A DNA stretch of 33,554 nt from Salinicoccus halodurans (lineage in GTDB: Bacteria > Bacillota > Bacilli > Staphylococcales > Salinicoccaceae). The DNA lies in the NCBI RefSeq assembly GCF_900114445.1, contig NZ_FOTB01000001.1, positions 1-33,554 of the forward strand. Direction: 5' to 3'. This document shows positions 16,270 to 24,817 of this stretch, in pieces; the first letter of the stretch is position 1, and every line of letters begins with the position of its first letter. A program made the translations under genes and the position numbers. The notes under the pieces are model-generated. The model was not told the DNA's origin. It saw nothing but the letters and a program-made list of their open reading frames with translations, and made no database searches.

Positions 16270-17004
16270 ATGAAGTGTACAGTCGTAGGGATGTGGGGCG
16301 GTTTTCCGAAGAAGAATGAGCCGACTTCCGGCTATCTGGTGGAGAAGGACGGATTCCGGATCCTGCTGGACGCCGGCAGCGGGGTGGCGGCGCATGTGCA
16401 GAATTATATCGATCTGAACGATTTGCACCATGTGTTCATCTCGCATTATCATTATGACCATTCATGCGACCTCGGGTCATTCCTGTTCTCGAGGATGATC
16501 AATACGCAGCTCGGCCGGGTGAATAAAGACCTCAACATATATGGTCCGGCGGATGACGAGATCAAACGTCAGGTGGATAAAGTGAAGCACAATACATTCC
16601 ATCCGTATAACGCAAACAGCAGCTTCAAGGTCGGACCGTTCAGCATCGAATTCCACAGGAATGCGCATTCGGTCGAGACTTATGCGATGAGGATCACGGA
16701 TGATGCCGGAAAGTGCCTGGTGTATACGGCGGATACGAACTACAGGAAGAGTCTCGCGAAGTTTGCCGAAGGTGCGGATCTGCTGATTACCGAATGCAGT
16801 CTGTACGAAGATGAGGAGGGTGAAAGGATAGGGCACATGAACGCTGAAGATGTCGGTATCCTGTCGGAGAAGTCCGGAGCGCGCAAGGTCGTGCTTTCCC
16901 ATCTGCCGCACTACGGCAATCTTGAAGATCTGGCGGCATCATTCCGTAAATCGGGTGCCGGTGAAGCGGTGCTGGCGGAAGCGGGTATGGTGATAGAGGT
17001 ATAG
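16270..17004 (+). CDS. yhfI: YhfI-type metallo-beta-lactamase-fold hydrolase
   Basis: The 244-residue product matches the length and order of Bacillus YhfI, an RNase Z-related MBL-fold protein. MKCTVVGMWGGFPKKNEPTS leads into SGYLVEKDGFRILLDAGSG. The zinc motif HYHYDHSCD lies near residue 59, with a later NAHSVETYAMRI, VYTADTNY and LSHLPHYG. These residues bind two zinc ions and suggest a phosphodiesterase or related hydrolase; the true substrate is unknown. The start is the ATG at 16270 after AAGGAG. It stands alone. Confidence 0.85.
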   Translation: MKCTVVGMWGGFPKKNEPTSGYLVEKDGFRILLDAGSGVAAHVQNYIDLNDLHHVFISHYHYDHSCDLGSFLFSRMINTQLGRVNKDLNIYGPADDEIKRQVDKVKHNTFHPYNANSSFKVGPFSIEFHRNAHSVETYAMRITDDAGKCLVYTADTNYRKSLAKFAEGADLLITECSLYEDEEGERIGHMNAEDVGILSEKSGARKVVLSHLPHYGNLEDLAASFRKSGAGEAVLAEAGMVIEV

Positions 17005-17075
17005 TGAATCTCAAGCTTCAATATTTTACATTATGATTGAATAAAAAATTAATTACTGTATTTGGAGATGAACAA

Positions 17076-17618
17076 ATGATTACAGACAATCAAAAACCTC
17101 CTATCGAAGATATGCTGACTGGATTAACAGGAAAGATACAGAATGTGTGGGAATCAGTTGAAGTAGCTGCATTCGAAGTCAGTATTATAAATGTAGATGG
17201 AACTAGAGCAGCAAATTTAACAAAATTACGTGAAGAAATGAAAAAGCGATATGGAGTCAAACGTCATGGATGTATAAGAGGTATTTACATGATTTACGTC
17301 TATAATACGAATTTAAAAGGCGGAGAAAAGAAGTTATTTTATATAGGTGAAAGTAGAAAATCTGTATTTAGCAGGTTGAAAAGACATTTCAGTAAAGTTG
17401 AAAAACAGAAAATAGAAGGGGCACCGGCCCGCTATAAATCTTTTTCAAATTTATTCGATGAAGGAATGAAAATAGAAGTGAAAATTTTGCGGCTAAAAAC
17501 AGAGGAGAATTTACTGTATCGACGGTTATTGGAAGAAATCCTAACTTTGAGTGAGAAACCGAAGTATATTGATGACCTTAATAATAATTTGGTGAAAAGA
17601 AATCCTGTGGAATTATAA
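17076..17618 (+). CDS. GIY-YIG domain protein
   Basis: The 180-residue product has GIYMIYVYN near residue 68 and LFYIGESRKSVFSRLKRHF near residues 87-105. This is a GIY-YIG nuclease core with the conserved glycine-tyrosine strands and the arginine of the helix (SRLKR). The usual glutamate may be one of the Glu residues near 147-155. The first 65 residues and the tail are not recognised. The start is the ATG at 17076 behind TTTGGAG; an in-frame TTG at 17037 has no ribosome site. Codons are AT-rich compared with neighbours, suggesting recent arrival, perhaps from a phage or as part of a defence cassette. Confidence 0.7.
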   Translation: MITDNQKPPIEDMLTGLTGKIQNVWESVEVAAFEVSIINVDGTRAANLTKLREEMKKRYGVKRHGCIRGIYMIYVYNTNLKGGEKKLFYIGESRKSVFSRLKRHFSKVEKQKIEGAPARYKSFSNLFDEGMKIEVKILRLKTEENLLYRRLLEEILTLSEKPKYIDDLNNNLVKRNPVEL

Positions 17619-17634
17619 AATACAGAAAAAGAGA

Positions 17635-17735
17635 TGTGGTGTTCGAACATTCCGAAGAGCCCGAAATGGTGTCGAGCACCGTCTACTTAATGTGGGATAT
17701 CTGAACCAGAACTGGAATCATATATGAATTGTCAA
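17635..17735 (+). pseudogene. Relic of the C-terminus of a paralogue of the protein at 20204
   Basis: Read on the plus strand this stretch gives VFEHSEEPEMVSSTVYLMW. After a one-base shift it goes on as YLNQNWNHIYEL. The intact protein at 20204-20872 ends FEQSEGTELILSTIYLM followed by YLNQEWEQIYELLE. The DNA also aligns closely, including TATCTGAACCAG. The frame break comes from one A missing near 17694. Only about 100 bases survive, with no upstream part, so a paralogue once lay here and was mostly replaced, perhaps when the GIY-YIG gene arrived. Confidence 0.75.
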
Positions 17736-17808
17736 AGGGAAGCTGGTGTAATACCGAATCTCAAGGATATCCCTCTTGTTTCTTTTAGTTCGGATATAAG
17801 CCCTGGCA

Positions 17809-18003
17809 TCATCTGCGCTGGAGCTCATATTCTCTCTTCTGCATTTCTTCAAGGATCTGTTGTTTGTGCGCATTTTTCCGGTGTCTGTCGAATGTACGCA
17901 TTCCGGGTGCGAAGTTAGGGTTGACACGTCTGGCCGCCCGCATGGCCTGGGATCTTCTTTGTGCATTTCTTTTGCGTATGTCCGATAATTTGGCTGTCTT
18001 CAT
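17809..18003 (-). CDS. Small basic hypothetical protein
   Basis: The 64-residue product (MKTAKLSDIRKRNAQRRSQ onward) is very rich in Arg and Lys, with RRVNPNFAPGMRTFDRHRKN in the middle and a helical tail EEMQKREYELQRR. The gene is believable because the ATG at 18003 sits five bases after GAGGTGG. The charge suggests nucleic-acid or ribosome binding, but no family was recognised. It lies between a gene relic and a broken antitoxin-like gene, transcribed opposite to both. Confidence 0.6.
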   Translation of the reverse strand: MKTAKLSDIRKRNAQRRSQAMRAARRVNPNFAPGMRTFDRHRKNAHKQQILEEMQKREYELQRR

Positions 18004-18235
18004 TGCGACCACCTCACTTTGATTTTAATGATTTATACAGTATTTATGATACAACGTTTTAGACGTGAATGGAAATTTACAATATCTGTTTCCTTCCGAT
18101 GCTGTCAAGGGTAATTGAGTGGGTGGTGTTGCTGCTGAAGACCTCGGAATTTTTATTCGCAAAAAATGAATAAATGAATATTCGAAGGATAGGCAAAAAG
18201 AATACCATATAGCGAATATGAGAGGAGGGACCCTT

Positions 18236-18672
18236 ATGCAAAAAACTTTGGATGCTGCAGATGTGAGAAAGAAATGGAGTAGTTTCAATGATGACGTCAT
18301 TCATTCGGGGCCTCGTTTTGTAAAGTGGAACAGAGATGAGAGGGCTGCTTTGAACACGGATCACCTGGAATCGATATTAGAGTCTTTTTCGCTGGAAGTT
18401 GACCTATATACTGAAGATGATGGGTCAAAAACTGCCTCTTTATCCGGATTTGATTTAGTGGAAAATGGTGAAACGGAATCAGAAGCACTGGATTTACTGA
18501 CTGAAGAATTGATTGGTTATGCAGAAGAATACCAGGATAACAGGATAATTTTAATATGTATTTTAATTCCCCCAACAGACAGCCCCACTTCCCCTATATT
18601 TTGAAAATCTTATCCCGAGATTCTAAAGAAGGAGTCAAATCTCTTATCCGATACCGAGTTGGAGAGAAATAG
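18236..18672 (+). pseudogene. Antitoxin-like (Phd/YefM-type) protein, frameshifted
   Basis: The N-terminal frame (MQKTLDAADVRKKWSSFNDD, then FVKWNRDERAALN) resembles Phd/YefM-fold antitoxins of Firmicutes. It continues DLYTEDDGSKTASLSGFDLV. After TACCAG at about 18529-18534 the frame shifts. The other frame gives the expected ending NFNMYFNSPNRQPHFPYILK and runs to a TAG at 18670-18672. The shift comes from an extra 8 bases: GGATAACA is followed directly by GGATAATT, and removing one copy restores a single 143-codon frame. The start has GAGGAGGG six bases upstream. No toxin gene lies next to it. Confidence 0.75.
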
Positions 18673-18742
18673 AAGGTCCTGCCGGAGAGATGGGTGGGAA
18701 GATGGAAAGAGATATTGAAAAAACAATTGAAAGTAACAGAGG

Positions 18743-18786
18743 AATACTTCAATAAGACCAAATGGGGTCCGTTGAAGTATTTTTTA
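18743..18786 (+). terminator. Terminator upstream of the Bcr/CflA gene
   Basis: AATACTTCAA (18743-18752) pairs perfectly with TTGAAGTATT (18772-18781), followed by further T residues. It ends transcription from the antitoxin-like remnant. The 228 bases between that remnant and the exporter hold nothing else recognised. Confidence 0.8.
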
Positions 18787-18900
18787 TTGGTGAAATGTGG
18801 CAAACGCAGAAATCAACAATACCCACATTTTATTTTACAGATAAACTTCTTTATTGTGCTAAACTGCCCCGTATCATAGAATTGATTCGGAGGCGATACA

Positions 18901-20112
18901 ATGAACAAACAAAATAATGACTATACACTACATAACCCCACCGGAAAGAAGCGGATGGGTCTTGCTTTACTCCTCGGGCTGCTTGCCATCATGGGACCGC
19001 TCAATATTGATATGTATCTGCCGAGTTTTCCGGGCATTGCGCGGGACTTGGGAACCAGTCCATCACTTGTACAGGTTAGTCTGACTGCCTGTCTGCTCGG
19101 TCTCGCATTCGGGCAGGTCGTCATCGGGCCGCTCAGTGATGCACAGGGGCGGAAGCGGCCTTTATTAATAGCCACTTCGCTGTTTGTAGTGTCATCATTG
19201 CTCTGTGCGGTGGCGCCGAACATCTATGTGCTGATTGCCGCAAGATTCCTGCAGGGGTTCACAGCGTCAGCCGGCGTCGTGCTCTCCCGGGCGGTGGTGC
19301 GCGATGTGTTCAGCGGGAGGGAACTGTCAAAGTTCTTCTCTCTCCTGATGGTCATCAATGCCGTTGCACCGATGGCTGCACCGATAGCGGGCGGCGCCAT
19401 ATTACTGCTGCCGTTTGCCAGCTGGCATACCATATTCCTGTTTTTGGCTGTCCTGGGAATCATGATCGTGATCATTGTTGCCGTGAGCCTCAGGGAGACG
19501 CTGCCTCCCGCGCAGCGGATACCAAGTTCAGGAGCTGCCACACTCCGCACAATGGGCGGACTTATTACAGACCGCTCATTCATCGGCTACGCAGTTCTCG
19601 TCGGATTCGTCCACGGCGGAAGCTTTGCATATGTGTCCGGCACGCCTTTCATCTACCAGGGGATTTACGGTGTGTCACCCCAGGCTTTCAGCATACTGTT
19701 CGGAATAAATGGCATCGCCATCATTATCGGCAGTTTCCTCATCGGACGTCTGGGCGGTGTCATCCATGAAAAAAAGCTGCTCAAGACTGCTGTCATCATT
19801 GCGGTCAGCGCAACTTTTATTCTGCTTATCATGACGATTATAGAAGGCCCGCTGGCGACCATTGTGATACTGATCTTCATCTATATGACGACGATGGGGA
19901 TGACAATCACCAGTACGTTTACCCTAGGCATGTCCGAACAGGGTCACCGGGCGGGGAGCGCCAGTGCCGTTTTGGGTATGCTGCCCTTATTGCTCGGTGC
20001 TGTATTCTCCCCGCTGGCAGGTGTGAATGAGGCCTCTGCAGTACCGATGGGGGTCATTCTGTTCAGCACGTCAACCATCGGTCTGATCGCATTTTTCAAA
20101 TTGATTAAATAG
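18901..20112 (+). CDS. Bcr/CflA-family multidrug efflux transporter (MFS)
   Basis: The 403-residue product has twelve predicted membrane helices and the hallmarks of the Bcr/CflA branch. These are GPLNIDMYLPSFPGIARDLG in helix 1, then GPLSDAQGRKRPLL (MFS motif A), RFLQGFTASAGVVLSRAVVRD and APMAAPIAGG. It is expected to be a proton-driven exporter of drugs such as bicyclomycin, chloramphenicol or sulfonamides. The start follows GGAGGC by about five bases. It is a single-gene unit. Confidence 0.9.
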   Translation: MNKQNNDYTLHNPTGKKRMGLALLLGLLAIMGPLNIDMYLPSFPGIARDLGTSPSLVQVSLTACLLGLAFGQVVIGPLSDAQGRKRPLLIATSLFVVSSLLCAVAPNIYVLIAARFLQGFTASAGVVLSRAVVRDVFSGRELSKFFSLLMVINAVAPMAAPIAGGAILLLPFASWHTIFLFLAVLGIMIVIIVAVSLRETLPPAQRIPSSGAATLRTMGGLITDRSFIGYAVLVGFVHGGSFAYVSGTPFIYQGIYGVSPQAFSILFGINGIAIIIGSFLIGRLGGVIHEKKLLKTAVIIAVSATFILLIMTIIEGPLATIVILIFIYMTTMGMTITSTFTLGMSEQGHRAGSASAVLGMLPLLLGAVFSPLAGVNEASAVPMGVILFSTSTIGLIAFFKLIK

Positions 20113-20203
20113 ACTTGTACACGGATGTATTTCATTCAGATGAAGTTTTGTAAAAGAGGGTATGGAGGAAGAGGTATAAAATAAAGAGACAGAGGTGGCA
20201 CAC

Positions 20204-20872
20204 ATGAACGATCTAAGACTATTGCTTGATCTCAGTAGAGAAGAAGATAATCTATATATCGAAACGGGAAAGAGCTGCCGGGCGATGTTTCTGATTGACG
20301 GATTCGCCTCATATGGCGGTCATGTCGACTCTTTCACCGATGAGCCTAAGGTGATTACACTTGAAGCGGGCGGCAAAAATATTTTGAGCAGTATTACGCA
20401 GGTCGATGTCGACTACATGCTCACGATAAATGTCATTACATTTGAGGAGACTCACGTCGGCATACATGAATTCGAGAATAAAAAGCTCGGTAACATTGAA
20501 AAAGTGGGGGAGAAGTTATATGAAATCCCTCTCAAAGAGACGTCCTCGATCAAGAATGGATCGATTGCTGGCACCTTATCCACCGGCTTCTACGCCCTGG
20601 AATATGATGATTCACAGGACGATTTCCCGCTGTCCACCAACAGGCTCCTGGTATTTCTGTATGCCGAGAAGGAGAGGGTGTACCGGTCGGGGATTTTGGA
20701 CAATGAGGAATACGATCCATTCATCGGGGAAATCAACCGCTTCATGGAAGAATATGATGTTGAATTCGAACAGTCCGAAGGTACGGAACTGATCCTGAGC
20801 ACCATCTATCTCATGCGGGAATATCTGAACCAGGAGTGGGAGCAGATATATGAGCTGCTTGAAAATGGATGA
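20204..20872 (+). CDS. Hypothetical protein, beta-rich
   Basis: The 222-residue product (MNDLRLLLDLSREEDNLYIE onward) has no recognised motif. Its first 140 residues look beta-rich (AMFLIDGFASYGGHVDSF, TLSTGFYALEYDD). The last 60 are helical and acidic (FMEEYDVEFEQSEGTEL). No signal peptide or membrane helix is seen, so it is probably cytoplasmic. The start is the ATG at 20204, five bases after AGAGGTGG. A relic of a paralogue lies at 17635-17735, so the family had two copies here. A terminator follows. Confidence 0.7.
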   Translation: MNDLRLLLDLSREEDNLYIETGKSCRAMFLIDGFASYGGHVDSFTDEPKVITLEAGGKNILSSITQVDVDYMLTINVITFEETHVGIHEFENKKLGNIEKVGEKLYEIPLKETSSIKNGSIAGTLSTGFYALEYDDSQDDFPLSTNRLLVFLYAEKERVYRSGILDNEEYDPFIGEINRFMEEYDVEFEQSEGTELILSTIYLMREYLNQEWEQIYELLENG

Positions 20873-20889
20873 CAGATTGAATTTAATGG

Positions 20890-20918
20890 CACCGCCACTT
20901 TTCGAGTGGCGGTGTTTT
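20890..20918 (+). terminator. Terminator after the hypothetical gene
   Basis: CACCGCCACT (20890-20899) and AGTGGCGGTG (20905-20914) pair perfectly around a TTTCG-type loop and lead into TTTT. Confidence 0.88.
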
Positions 20919-21084
20919 GGATTGCCTATATGTTAGATTGTATGGCAAACCGAGAGTTTGACCATGTTAACCCGATATAGCGGTCCTGGGCTTTACAATA
21001 TCTTAACAGTGCGTTTAGCTTAACTTTATTGTATGAAATGTTATTATATAGATGTGTAATAATATAATTTTGGAGCTGAATTTA

Positions 21085-21825
21085 ATGATAGATATTCATA
21101 ACCATCTGCTGATGAACGTGGATGATGGGCCTGTTTCTGAAGACGAGGTGCTGAATCTGCTGCATCAGGCGATCGATCAGGGGATTACGAATATTATGCT
21201 GACACCGCATCACCATGCAGGATCTTATATGACGCCTAAAGATACTGTGCTTGAAAAGCTGGAAGAAGTTCAGAAACTCATAGATGATAATGAACTGGAT
21301 ATCAATGTCCATCATGGACAGGAAATCCGGATTAATGAGACGATCATTGCTGATCTAAATAGAGGATTCAACACCAGCCTCAACGATTCACAGTACATCC
21401 TTGTTGAAATGCCATTTACCGAGCTGCCGCCGTTTTATAATAAAGTGATTGATGAACTGCTTGAAGACGGATATACACCTGTCATCGCCCATCCTGAAAG
21501 GTGTGCTGAGATTGCTGCTGATCATGATAAATTGGCCGAACTGGTCAATAAAGGGGCGCTCGCTCAGGTAACAGCAGGTTCCATTACCGGTGACTTCGGA
21601 GAAGATCTGCAGGAAACAGGATTGGAAATGGTCAAAAACAATCTGATTCACGTTGTCGCAAGTGACGCACATCATGCGGAAGTGCGTCCGTTCATGCTGA
21701 GGAAAGCGTTCGAAACAATAGATGAAGAACTGGGAGAGGAATATTCCGAGAGACTGAAAGACAACGCCCAGAAGATTTTCGCAGATGAACCGGTTTTAGT
21801 GGATGGAACGGCAAGAATAAGATAG
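21085..21825 (+). CDS. YwqE/CpsB-type PHP-fold tyrosine-protein phosphatase
   Basis: The 246-residue product has the metal-binding motifs of the PHP tyrosine phosphatases: DIHNHLLMNVDDGP, TPHHHAGSY, HGQEIRIN, VIAHPERC and VASDAHH. In relatives (Bacillus YwqE, Streptococcus CpsB) these Mn-dependent enzymes remove phosphate from BY-kinases and so control capsule or teichuronic polymer synthesis. The partner kinase is not in this window. The start is the ATG at 21085 with TTGGAG upstream; an earlier in-frame start has no ribosome site. Confidence 0.88.
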   Translation: MIDIHNHLLMNVDDGPVSEDEVLNLLHQAIDQGITNIMLTPHHHAGSYMTPKDTVLEKLEEVQKLIDDNELDINVHHGQEIRINETIIADLNRGFNTSLNDSQYILVEMPFTELPPFYNKVIDELLEDGYTPVIAHPERCAEIAADHDKLAELVNKGALAQVTAGSITGDFGEDLQETGLEMVKNNLIHVVASDAHHAEVRPFMLRKAFETIDEELGEEYSERLKDNAQKIFADEPVLVDGTARIR

Positions 21826-21838
21826 TTTTTTTACAGAG

Positions 21839-21867
21839 AACCGGGCATATGGAATGTCTGGTTTTTT
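21839..21867 (+). terminator. Terminator after the phosphatase gene
   Basis: AACCGGGCAT (21839-21848) pairs with ATGTCTGGTT (21854-21863) using two G-U pairs, followed by a T-run to 21867. Confidence 0.8.
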
Positions 21868-21956
21868 ATGTGGATGGAACAATGAACTGAAATCAATGTT
21901 GCTCAAGCGGCTTATCACATCCACGAATTGAAATTATAGATGTGCAAATGGTTTTA

Positions 21957-22050
21957 CGCATCCATACTTTCAAAGTTAAGACGTGCAAAGACACATCCAC
22001 CCCACACAAAAAGCTGGGCCTGACATAACAGCAGGTCCAGCTTCTTTATT
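21957..22050. repeat. Intergenic repeat, copy 1, with bidirectional terminator
   Basis: This 94-base element starts CGCATCCATACTTTCAAAGT and recurs at 26492. It has a near-palindromic ACTTTCAAAGT block, a CACATCCACC-type middle, and an end hairpin: AAGCTGGGCCTG (22011-22022) pairs with CAGGTCCAGCTT (22032-22043). It lies between convergent genes, and A and T runs on either side of the hairpin let it end transcription on both strands. Together with copy 2 it brackets the nhaC-iadA-regulator block. Confidence 0.85.
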
Positions 22051-22058
22051 CCGGTGTA

Positions 22059-23477
22059 TCAATCTGCATCTTCTGTTGTCAATTTCGCTATGCCAATGCC
22101 GGTGTATCCTAAAATGATTGCGAAAATGAATCCAGTGTAGCAGAGGATTGCCCACGGTGCATAGCTCAAAGTAGACACGCCGAGCACACCGGCCATATAG
22201 ACACCGGCGGATGACCATGGAATCAGTGGCACAACTACGGTGCCCGAATCCTCCAAAGTTCTTGAAAGGTTCTTTGCATGAAGTTTCTTGTCCTTATAAG
22301 TATCTTTGAACAATTCACCAGGTACGATGATGGAGAGATATGAGTTCCCCGTAACCAATGCCATGGTAATGCAGGAGAGTACTGTTGAAAGGATGAGATC
22401 TCCCGTCTTCTTTACAATTCTGAGCAATGCATCCATGATGACATCCAGTGCACCGGATTTTGTAATGATACCGGCGAATGCGAAGGCGCTGAATGCAATG
22501 AGTATGACGCTGGTCATGGACTGCATGCCGCCCTGTGTCACAAGTTCGGTCACTTCAGATGGAACCGTATCCGGGCTGAACCCTTCTTTGACGATCATCG
22601 AAACATCAAACCCTGTTACTGTGGAGGCGAAGACATCAGTGAATGAAAAACCTTGATAGACTATGGCAATCGCCCCGGCCACGATGGACGAAAAGATGAT
22701 TGTCGGTAATGTCGGCTTCTTCCGTATGGACCCATATAGTACGATTACCGGCGGGAGCAGCAGAAGAAGGTTCCAATTGAACATTTCACTCAAAGTCGCC
22801 ATCATACTGCCCATTTCTTCCGGTGCAGTGATGTTTTCTGCAGACAGGTTGAATCCGACAAAAAGGTAAATGATCATGGATAAGACGGCGGCTGGTATGG
22901 TGGTGTAGAACATGTGCTTGATATGTTCGTACAATTTGCTTCCGGCCGCAATCGGTGCCAGGTTCGTAGTATCGGAAAGCGGCGATAGCTTATCACCGAA
23001 ATAAGCGCCGGCAACGACAGCACCCGCTGTAGCAGGGAGTGATACACCAAGCCCCGTAGCTATACCCATCAATGCAACTCCCACGGTGCCTGCCGATCCC
23101 CATGATGTCCCGGTGACGATGGAGATGATGGCGGAGACTATGAATGCTATCAGTACTATGAACTGTGGATTGATCAGTTCCAACCCGTAATAGATCATCA
23201 TCGGAATGGTGCCTGAAATCATCCACGTGCCGATCAGTATTCCGATGGAAATCAGCACCAGTATAGCGGGCATGGCCATATTCAACTTCTCCTGGATGCC
23301 TTTCAGCATCTCATCCCATTTGACGCCGAGACGCATTGCAATGAACCCGGCGAAGATGGATGACAGGATCAGAAGCGGTTCCGGGCTGAGGCCGTATACC
23401 CCGTAACCGATGGCTAAAAGCAACAGCATGACGATGATAGGCAGACAGGATTCGAATAACGTCGGTTTTCTTTTCAT
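22059..23477 (-). CDS. nhaC: NhaC-family Na+/H+ antiporter
   Basis: The 472-residue product is a polytopic membrane protein with the NhaC pattern: ALMGIATGLGVSLPATAGAV, AGAYFGDKLSPLSDTTNLAP, and LIPWSSAGVYMAGVLGVSTL near the end. Members exchange sodium or organic substrates (such as malate/lactate in MleN) for protons. It starts 20 bases after iadA ends, with a GGGGG-type ribosome site, so both are one operon. The context suggests it could move a dipeptide product or a counter-ion rather than serve general sodium tolerance (inference). Confidence 0.85.
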   Translation of the reverse strand: MKRKPTLFESCLPIIVMLLLLAIGYGVYGLSPEPLLILSSIFAGFIAMRLGVKWDEMLKGIQEKLNMAMPAILVLISIGILIGTWMISGTIPMMIYYGLELINPQFIVLIAFIVSAIISIVTGTSWGSAGTVGVALMGIATGLGVSLPATAGAVVAGAYFGDKLSPLSDTTNLAPIAAGSKLYEHIKHMFYTTIPAAVLSMIIYLFVGFNLSAENITAPEEMGSMMATLSEMFNWNLLLLLPPVIVLYGSIRKKPTLPTIIFSSIVAGAIAIVYQGFSFTDVFASTVTGFDVSMIVKEGFSPDTVPSEVTELVTQGGMQSMTSVILIAFSAFAFAGIITKSGALDVIMDALLRIVKKTGDLILSTVLSCITMALVTGNSYLSIIVPGELFKDTYKDKKLHAKNLSRTLEDSGTVVVPLIPWSSAGVYMAGVLGVSTLSYAPWAILCYTGFIFAIILGYTGIGIAKLTTEDAD

Positions 23478-23497
23478 TGTTTTTCCCCCAATGTTTA

Positions 23498-24643
23498 CTA
23501 TTCAAAAGTACCTTTTACGATGACTTCTCTTTCTTTGAGCATATGCTGACCGTTCGCAAATACATGGTTGATCTCGAGGGTTTCCTGGTCCAGCAGAAGA
23601 AGATCGGCATCCATGCCTTCCCCGAGACGCCCCTTGTGCTCAAAACGGAGTGCGGTTGCTGTATTTACTGTGACAAGTGCGAGCGCCTCATGTAACGGTA
23701 CACCGTGATTCTTTACAGAGTCGGCCACCTGTGCGAACAGCAATTCCTGATTTGCCACGCCGAATCCAATCATTTCCCCTTTGTCATCGAATACGGGCAG
23801 GCTGCCGTTGCCGTCGGATGATACGGTCAGGTGTTCAAGATTCCCGCCGTTATTTTTGAAGTATTCAATCCACTCCGCAGTATGATCATCAGCTGTAATA
23901 TCGACATATGACCCCCTGTGCGACAATTCTATCGCCTCATCGACCAGCTCTTTGCTCCGTGTGATATGCGTCGCATAAATGTTAGTCGGTGGAATTTCAT
24001 AGTCATCAATCAGTGCCCTTAAAAAAGCCAGACGCTCTTTGCCGATGCCTACATGGAAATGTGTGACCCCCGCCTTTTTACTAAGCAGACCGCCGATTCT
24101 GGCCTCGGCGGCCAATTTGGCAACTTCGTGTACAGAAGGCTGGGCCGACCTGGAATCCGAAATCGCAATTTCCCCGGCCCCAATGACTTTATCTATCAGA
24201 ATGACGTCATCTTTGACAGAAGAGGTGATGGTAGGCGTCGGTATATGATAATTGCCCGTATATATGTAAGCAGTGATTCCCTCATCCTCCAGGGCTCTTG
24301 CTTTTGCGAGCAGTGAAGTCATATGGCGGGTGGTCCCGTCAGTACCGAGACAGCCGACAACAGTCGTTACACCGGCCTTTATTATATTGCTCAGCTGCAG
24401 TTCAGGCGTGCGTGTCGCAAAACCGCCTTCACCGCCGCCGCCTATGAGATGTACATGCGGATCGATTATGCCTGGTGACACAATCATGCCTTCTGCATCA
24501 ATAACTTCCACGTCGAATAAACGTCCAAGTTGCTCCTCATCGATATCCCCGATTTTTATGATGATCCTGCCGTTCAGCAGAACGGATTTCTTTCCAACGT
24601 GTTCAGGGGCGTAGATATCCCCGTTTTTAATTAATGTAAACAT
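23498..24643 (-). CDS. iadA: Isoaspartyl dipeptidase (beta-aspartyl-peptidase)
   Basis: The 381-residue product is close in length to E. coli IadA (390). It has the amidohydrolase metal motif DPHVHLIGGGGEGGF, then YTGNYHIPTPTITSSV, THFHVGIGKERLAFL, YATHITRSKELV and SSDGNGSLPVFDDKG. It splits dipeptides with a beta-aspartyl bond, which arise from damaged proteins or from cyanophycin-type polymers. The start at 24643 has AAGGAGG just upstream, although the open frame extends 27 codons further. It is the first gene of the iadA-nhaC operon and is divergent from a regulator. Confidence 0.92.
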   Translation of the reverse strand: MFTLIKNGDIYAPEHVGKKSVLLNGRIIIKIGDIDEEQLGRLFDVEVIDAEGMIVSPGIIDPHVHLIGGGGEGGFATRTPELQLSNIIKAGVTTVVGCLGTDGTTRHMTSLLAKARALEDEGITAYIYTGNYHIPTPTITSSVKDDVILIDKVIGAGEIAISDSRSAQPSVHEVAKLAAEARIGGLLSKKAGVTHFHVGIGKERLAFLRALIDDYEIPPTNIYATHITRSKELVDEAIELSHRGSYVDITADDHTAEWIEYFKNNGGNLEHLTVSSDGNGSLPVFDDKGEMIGFGVANQELLFAQVADSVKNHGVPLHEALALVTVNTATALRFEHKGRLGEGMDADLLLLDQETLEINHVFANGQHMLKEREVIVKGTFE

Positions 24644-24712
24644 GTTATCCTCCTTGTTGTTTAAATCATCAAAATTGTTTGAATAATAGGATTGTACACC
24701 TTGTTTAAAGAT

Positions 24713-24731
24713 AATACAACCCAATACAACC
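24713..24731. promoter_or_regulatory. Direct repeat, possible operator between iadA and its regulator
   Basis: AATACAACC occurs at 24713-24721 and again at 24723-24731, a spacing of 10 bases, or one helix turn. It sits between the divergent iadA and regulator genes, overlapping a TATTAT-like -10 on the minus strand. It may be where the adjacent regulator binds (inference). Confidence 0.4.
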
Positions 24732-24817
24732 TATTAAAAAGAAATAAAAGGAATGGGACTTTTATTCCATAGGGTGTAAAATAGAGGAATACATGACTTT
24801 ATAGGAGTGTGCATCGC

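Noticed and set aside
18013-18235. A toxin gene partner upstream of the antitoxin-like gene
   Set aside because: The region has no open frame with a ribosome site on the plus strand, and no toxin motif on either strand.
18694-18879. 61-residue frame before the Bcr/CflA gene
   Set aside because: It runs through a clear terminator hairpin and has no ribosome site.
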